A stretch of 64,000 bases of DNA from Bacteroidota bacterium (GTDB lineage Bacteria > Bacteroidota > Bacteroidia > Cytophagales > Cyclobacteriaceae). Positions within the stretch are counted from its first letter, which is position 1. Every line of letters begins with the position of its first letter. The notes beneath the pieces are model-generated. The model had not been told where the DNA came from. It searched no databases and saw only the letters and a program-made list of their open reading frames with translations. The stretch is from contig JAEZGH010000062.1 of assembly GCA_023417065.1 (NCBI GenBank), positions 1 through 64,000 on the forward strand, given 5' to 3'. This document shows positions 62,942 through 64,000 of the stretch, piece by piece. Made by a program: the position numbers and the translations under genes.

Positions 62942-64000
62942 TCAGGCTTTCATCATAAACCACTTGGCAAGCACTTTATAGTTAACCTTGCTTCCGTGCA
63001 TCAGGATGCCTATCCGATATATACGTGCGGCCACCCATGTAGTGAAGATAAATCCTGCAATCAGTAACACCTGCGAAAGAATCAACTGCCACATGGGCGG
63101 GTTAAATCCAAGCCTCCCCACCATGGCTATCGGTGACGTAAAGGGAATGATACTGAACCAGAAACTTGCCGTGCTGTGCGGGTCCGTCAGAATGAACAGG
63201 AATAGTCCGAAATACGATATCAAAAACGGAAGCATTATCGGGAATGTAAACTGCTGCGCTTCCTGTTGACTGTCTACCGCCGAACCGACGGCGGCAAACA
63301 GGGCCCCGTATAACAGATAACCACCCAGGAAGTAGAATACAAAGTTGAAGACGATGAATGCGATAGGAAGATCGTTTACCGAACTCAGGATCTCTACGAA
63401 CTTATTGTTCTGTTGCTGAATTTCTTCGCGACTCTCTTCGTCCTGCATCTTCGCAATTTGTTCCATCGCCTGCTGCTGCGGCATGGAAACGCCAAAGATT
63501 CCCAGCGTCACTGAAGAGAGTGTAGAAATCAGGATAATCCAGATAGCGAACTGTACTAGTCCGACAGCGGCGATGCCAAGTATTTTGCCCATCATCAACT
63601 GGAACGGTCGCACCGAAGAGATGATAACTTCAACCACTTTACTGGTTTTCTCATCGATCACGCCCAGCATGATCTGCATGCCGTAAACAAGAACGAAGAT
63701 GTAAATGAACATCCCGAGAACAAAACCGAGTGCATAGGTAATGCCTGTATTGCTTTCCTTTTCAGCGCCCGTGTCATCAATATTAACATTGCTGATGGAT
63801 ACACTGGTTTTGAAACTGTTGAGAACCTCGCGGTCAATGTTGGATTCGGCCAGCTTGAGGTTCTGGATGCTCTTCTCAAGTATGTCCGAGATTTCTTCCA
63901 TCTTGCGAATACTGGGATTTTCGCGCGTGTAGATCTTTATGCCCTGCGGATCATATAAGTTCAAATCCGGAATACGCAGAATGGCATAGTGGTCTGTCTC
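62942..64000 (-). CDS. ABC-2 type permease, partial (5' end off window)
   Basis: About 353 residues visible; the protein continues beyond the right edge, where the frame is open (ETDHYAILRIPDLNLYDPQGI). A periplasmic-type domain (about the first 90 visible residues) is followed by helices: ALGFVLGMFIYIFVLVYGMQIML, KILGIAAVGLVQFAIWIILI, FIVFNFVFYFLGGYLLYGALFAAVGS, LPFLISYFGLFLFILT and a final QLILSQVLLIAGFIFTTWVAARIY. This is the NatB/YhaP type of ABC-2 exporter permease, which needs an ATPase subunit not in the window. The cargo is unknown. Confidence 0.88.
   Translation of the reverse strand, partial: ETDHYAILRIPDLNLYDPQGIKIYTRENPSIRKMEEISDILEKSIQNLKLAESNIDREVLNSFKTSVSISNVNIDDTGAEKESNTGITYALGFVLGMFIYIFVLVYGMQIMLGVIDEKTSKVVEVIISSVRPFQLMMGKILGIAAVGLVQFAIWIILISTLSSVTLGIFGVSMPQQQAMEQIAKMQDEESREEIQQQNNKFVEILSSVNDLPIAFIVFNFVFYFLGGYLLYGALFAAVGSAVDSQQEAQQFTFPIMLPFLISYFGLFLFILTDPHSTASFWFSIIPFTSPIAMVGRLGFNPPMWQLILSQVLLIAGFIFTTWVAARIYRIGILMHGSKVNYKVLAKWFMMKA

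Overview
The window looks like an ordinary chromosomal stretch of a Bacteroidota bacterium, most likely of the order Cytophagales (a Chryseolinea/Ohtaekwangia-like lineage is my guess; this is inference). The signs are an Oar-like TonB-dependent receptor with a carboxypeptidase-regulatory-like domain, a separate atpD-atpC pair with a very short epsilon subunit, a BatD protein, a coaX/lptC/ppiD envelope cluster, an FHS-type sugar permease, and many promoters with the Bacteroidota -7 element TAnnTTTG, some with TTTG about 18-22 bases upstream. I found no rRNA, tRNA, CRISPR array, insertion sequence or prophage. The first gene is cut by the left edge and the last (an ABC-2 permease) by the right edge.

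Layout. 0-2 kb: the tail of an unrecognised small protein, an Asp-box (YCF48-like) secreted protein and a DUF3291-like protein. 2-6.3 kb: a minus-strand set of circularly permuted ATP-grasp, alpha-E and transglutaminase-like proteins, preceded by a secreted endonuclease/exonuclease/phosphatase-fold protein. 6.5-12.2 kb: TonB receptor with its own promoter and terminator, MltF-like lytic transglycosylase, a two-helix membrane protein and a zinc-ribbon/HhH protein; then a 316-base gap that holds a long imperfect hairpin. 12.5-18.5 kb: a divergent kynurenine (tryptophan) degradation locus, kmo-kynU-ogt-3HAO on the minus strand and SDR plus aldehyde dehydrogenase on the plus strand. 18.5-22.8 kb: three exported proteins, two of which share a soluble module. 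22.8-27.7 kb: sugar permease, nucleotidyltransferase, a duplicated lipocalin-like protein, queG, TM2 and DUF2752 proteins. 28-39 kb: batD, aroC, a dicarboxylate/amino-acid symporter, an Nfu-type Fe-S carrier, a BamA-like barrel, a haem-binding protein, a TRIC channel, a membrane-anchored glutamate-synthase-like enzyme, rlmB, pterin dehydratase and DUF493. 39.4-46.9 kb: the envelope cluster ppiD, lptC, TPR, FadL-like barrel and coaX, with anmK divergent. 46.9-55 kb: amino-acid dehydrogenase, CorC/HlyC-type protein, nhaD, aspartate kinase, two tiny hydrophilic proteins and dnaK. 55-64 kb: aldo/keto reductase, prfC, a RluA-type synthase, two small envelope proteins, atpC-atpD, a histidine kinase and the permease.

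How the genes work together. The kynurenine locus converts kynurenine to 3-hydroxykynurenine (Kmo), 3-hydroxyanthranilate (KynU) and aminocarboxymuconate semialdehyde (3HAO), and the aldehyde dehydrogenase fits the later aminomuconate-semialdehyde step; the decarboxylase and deaminase of that route are not in the window. The ppiD-to-coaX block is concerned with outer-membrane building. The ATP-grasp/alpha-E/transglutaminase set is a widespread but functionally unresolved cassette, thought to make and process peptide-like bonds, and is the best candidate here for undescribed chemistry. A notable whole-window pattern is that eight of ten convergent gene pairs end within 8 bases of each other or overlap; the two exceptions each contain a hairpin.
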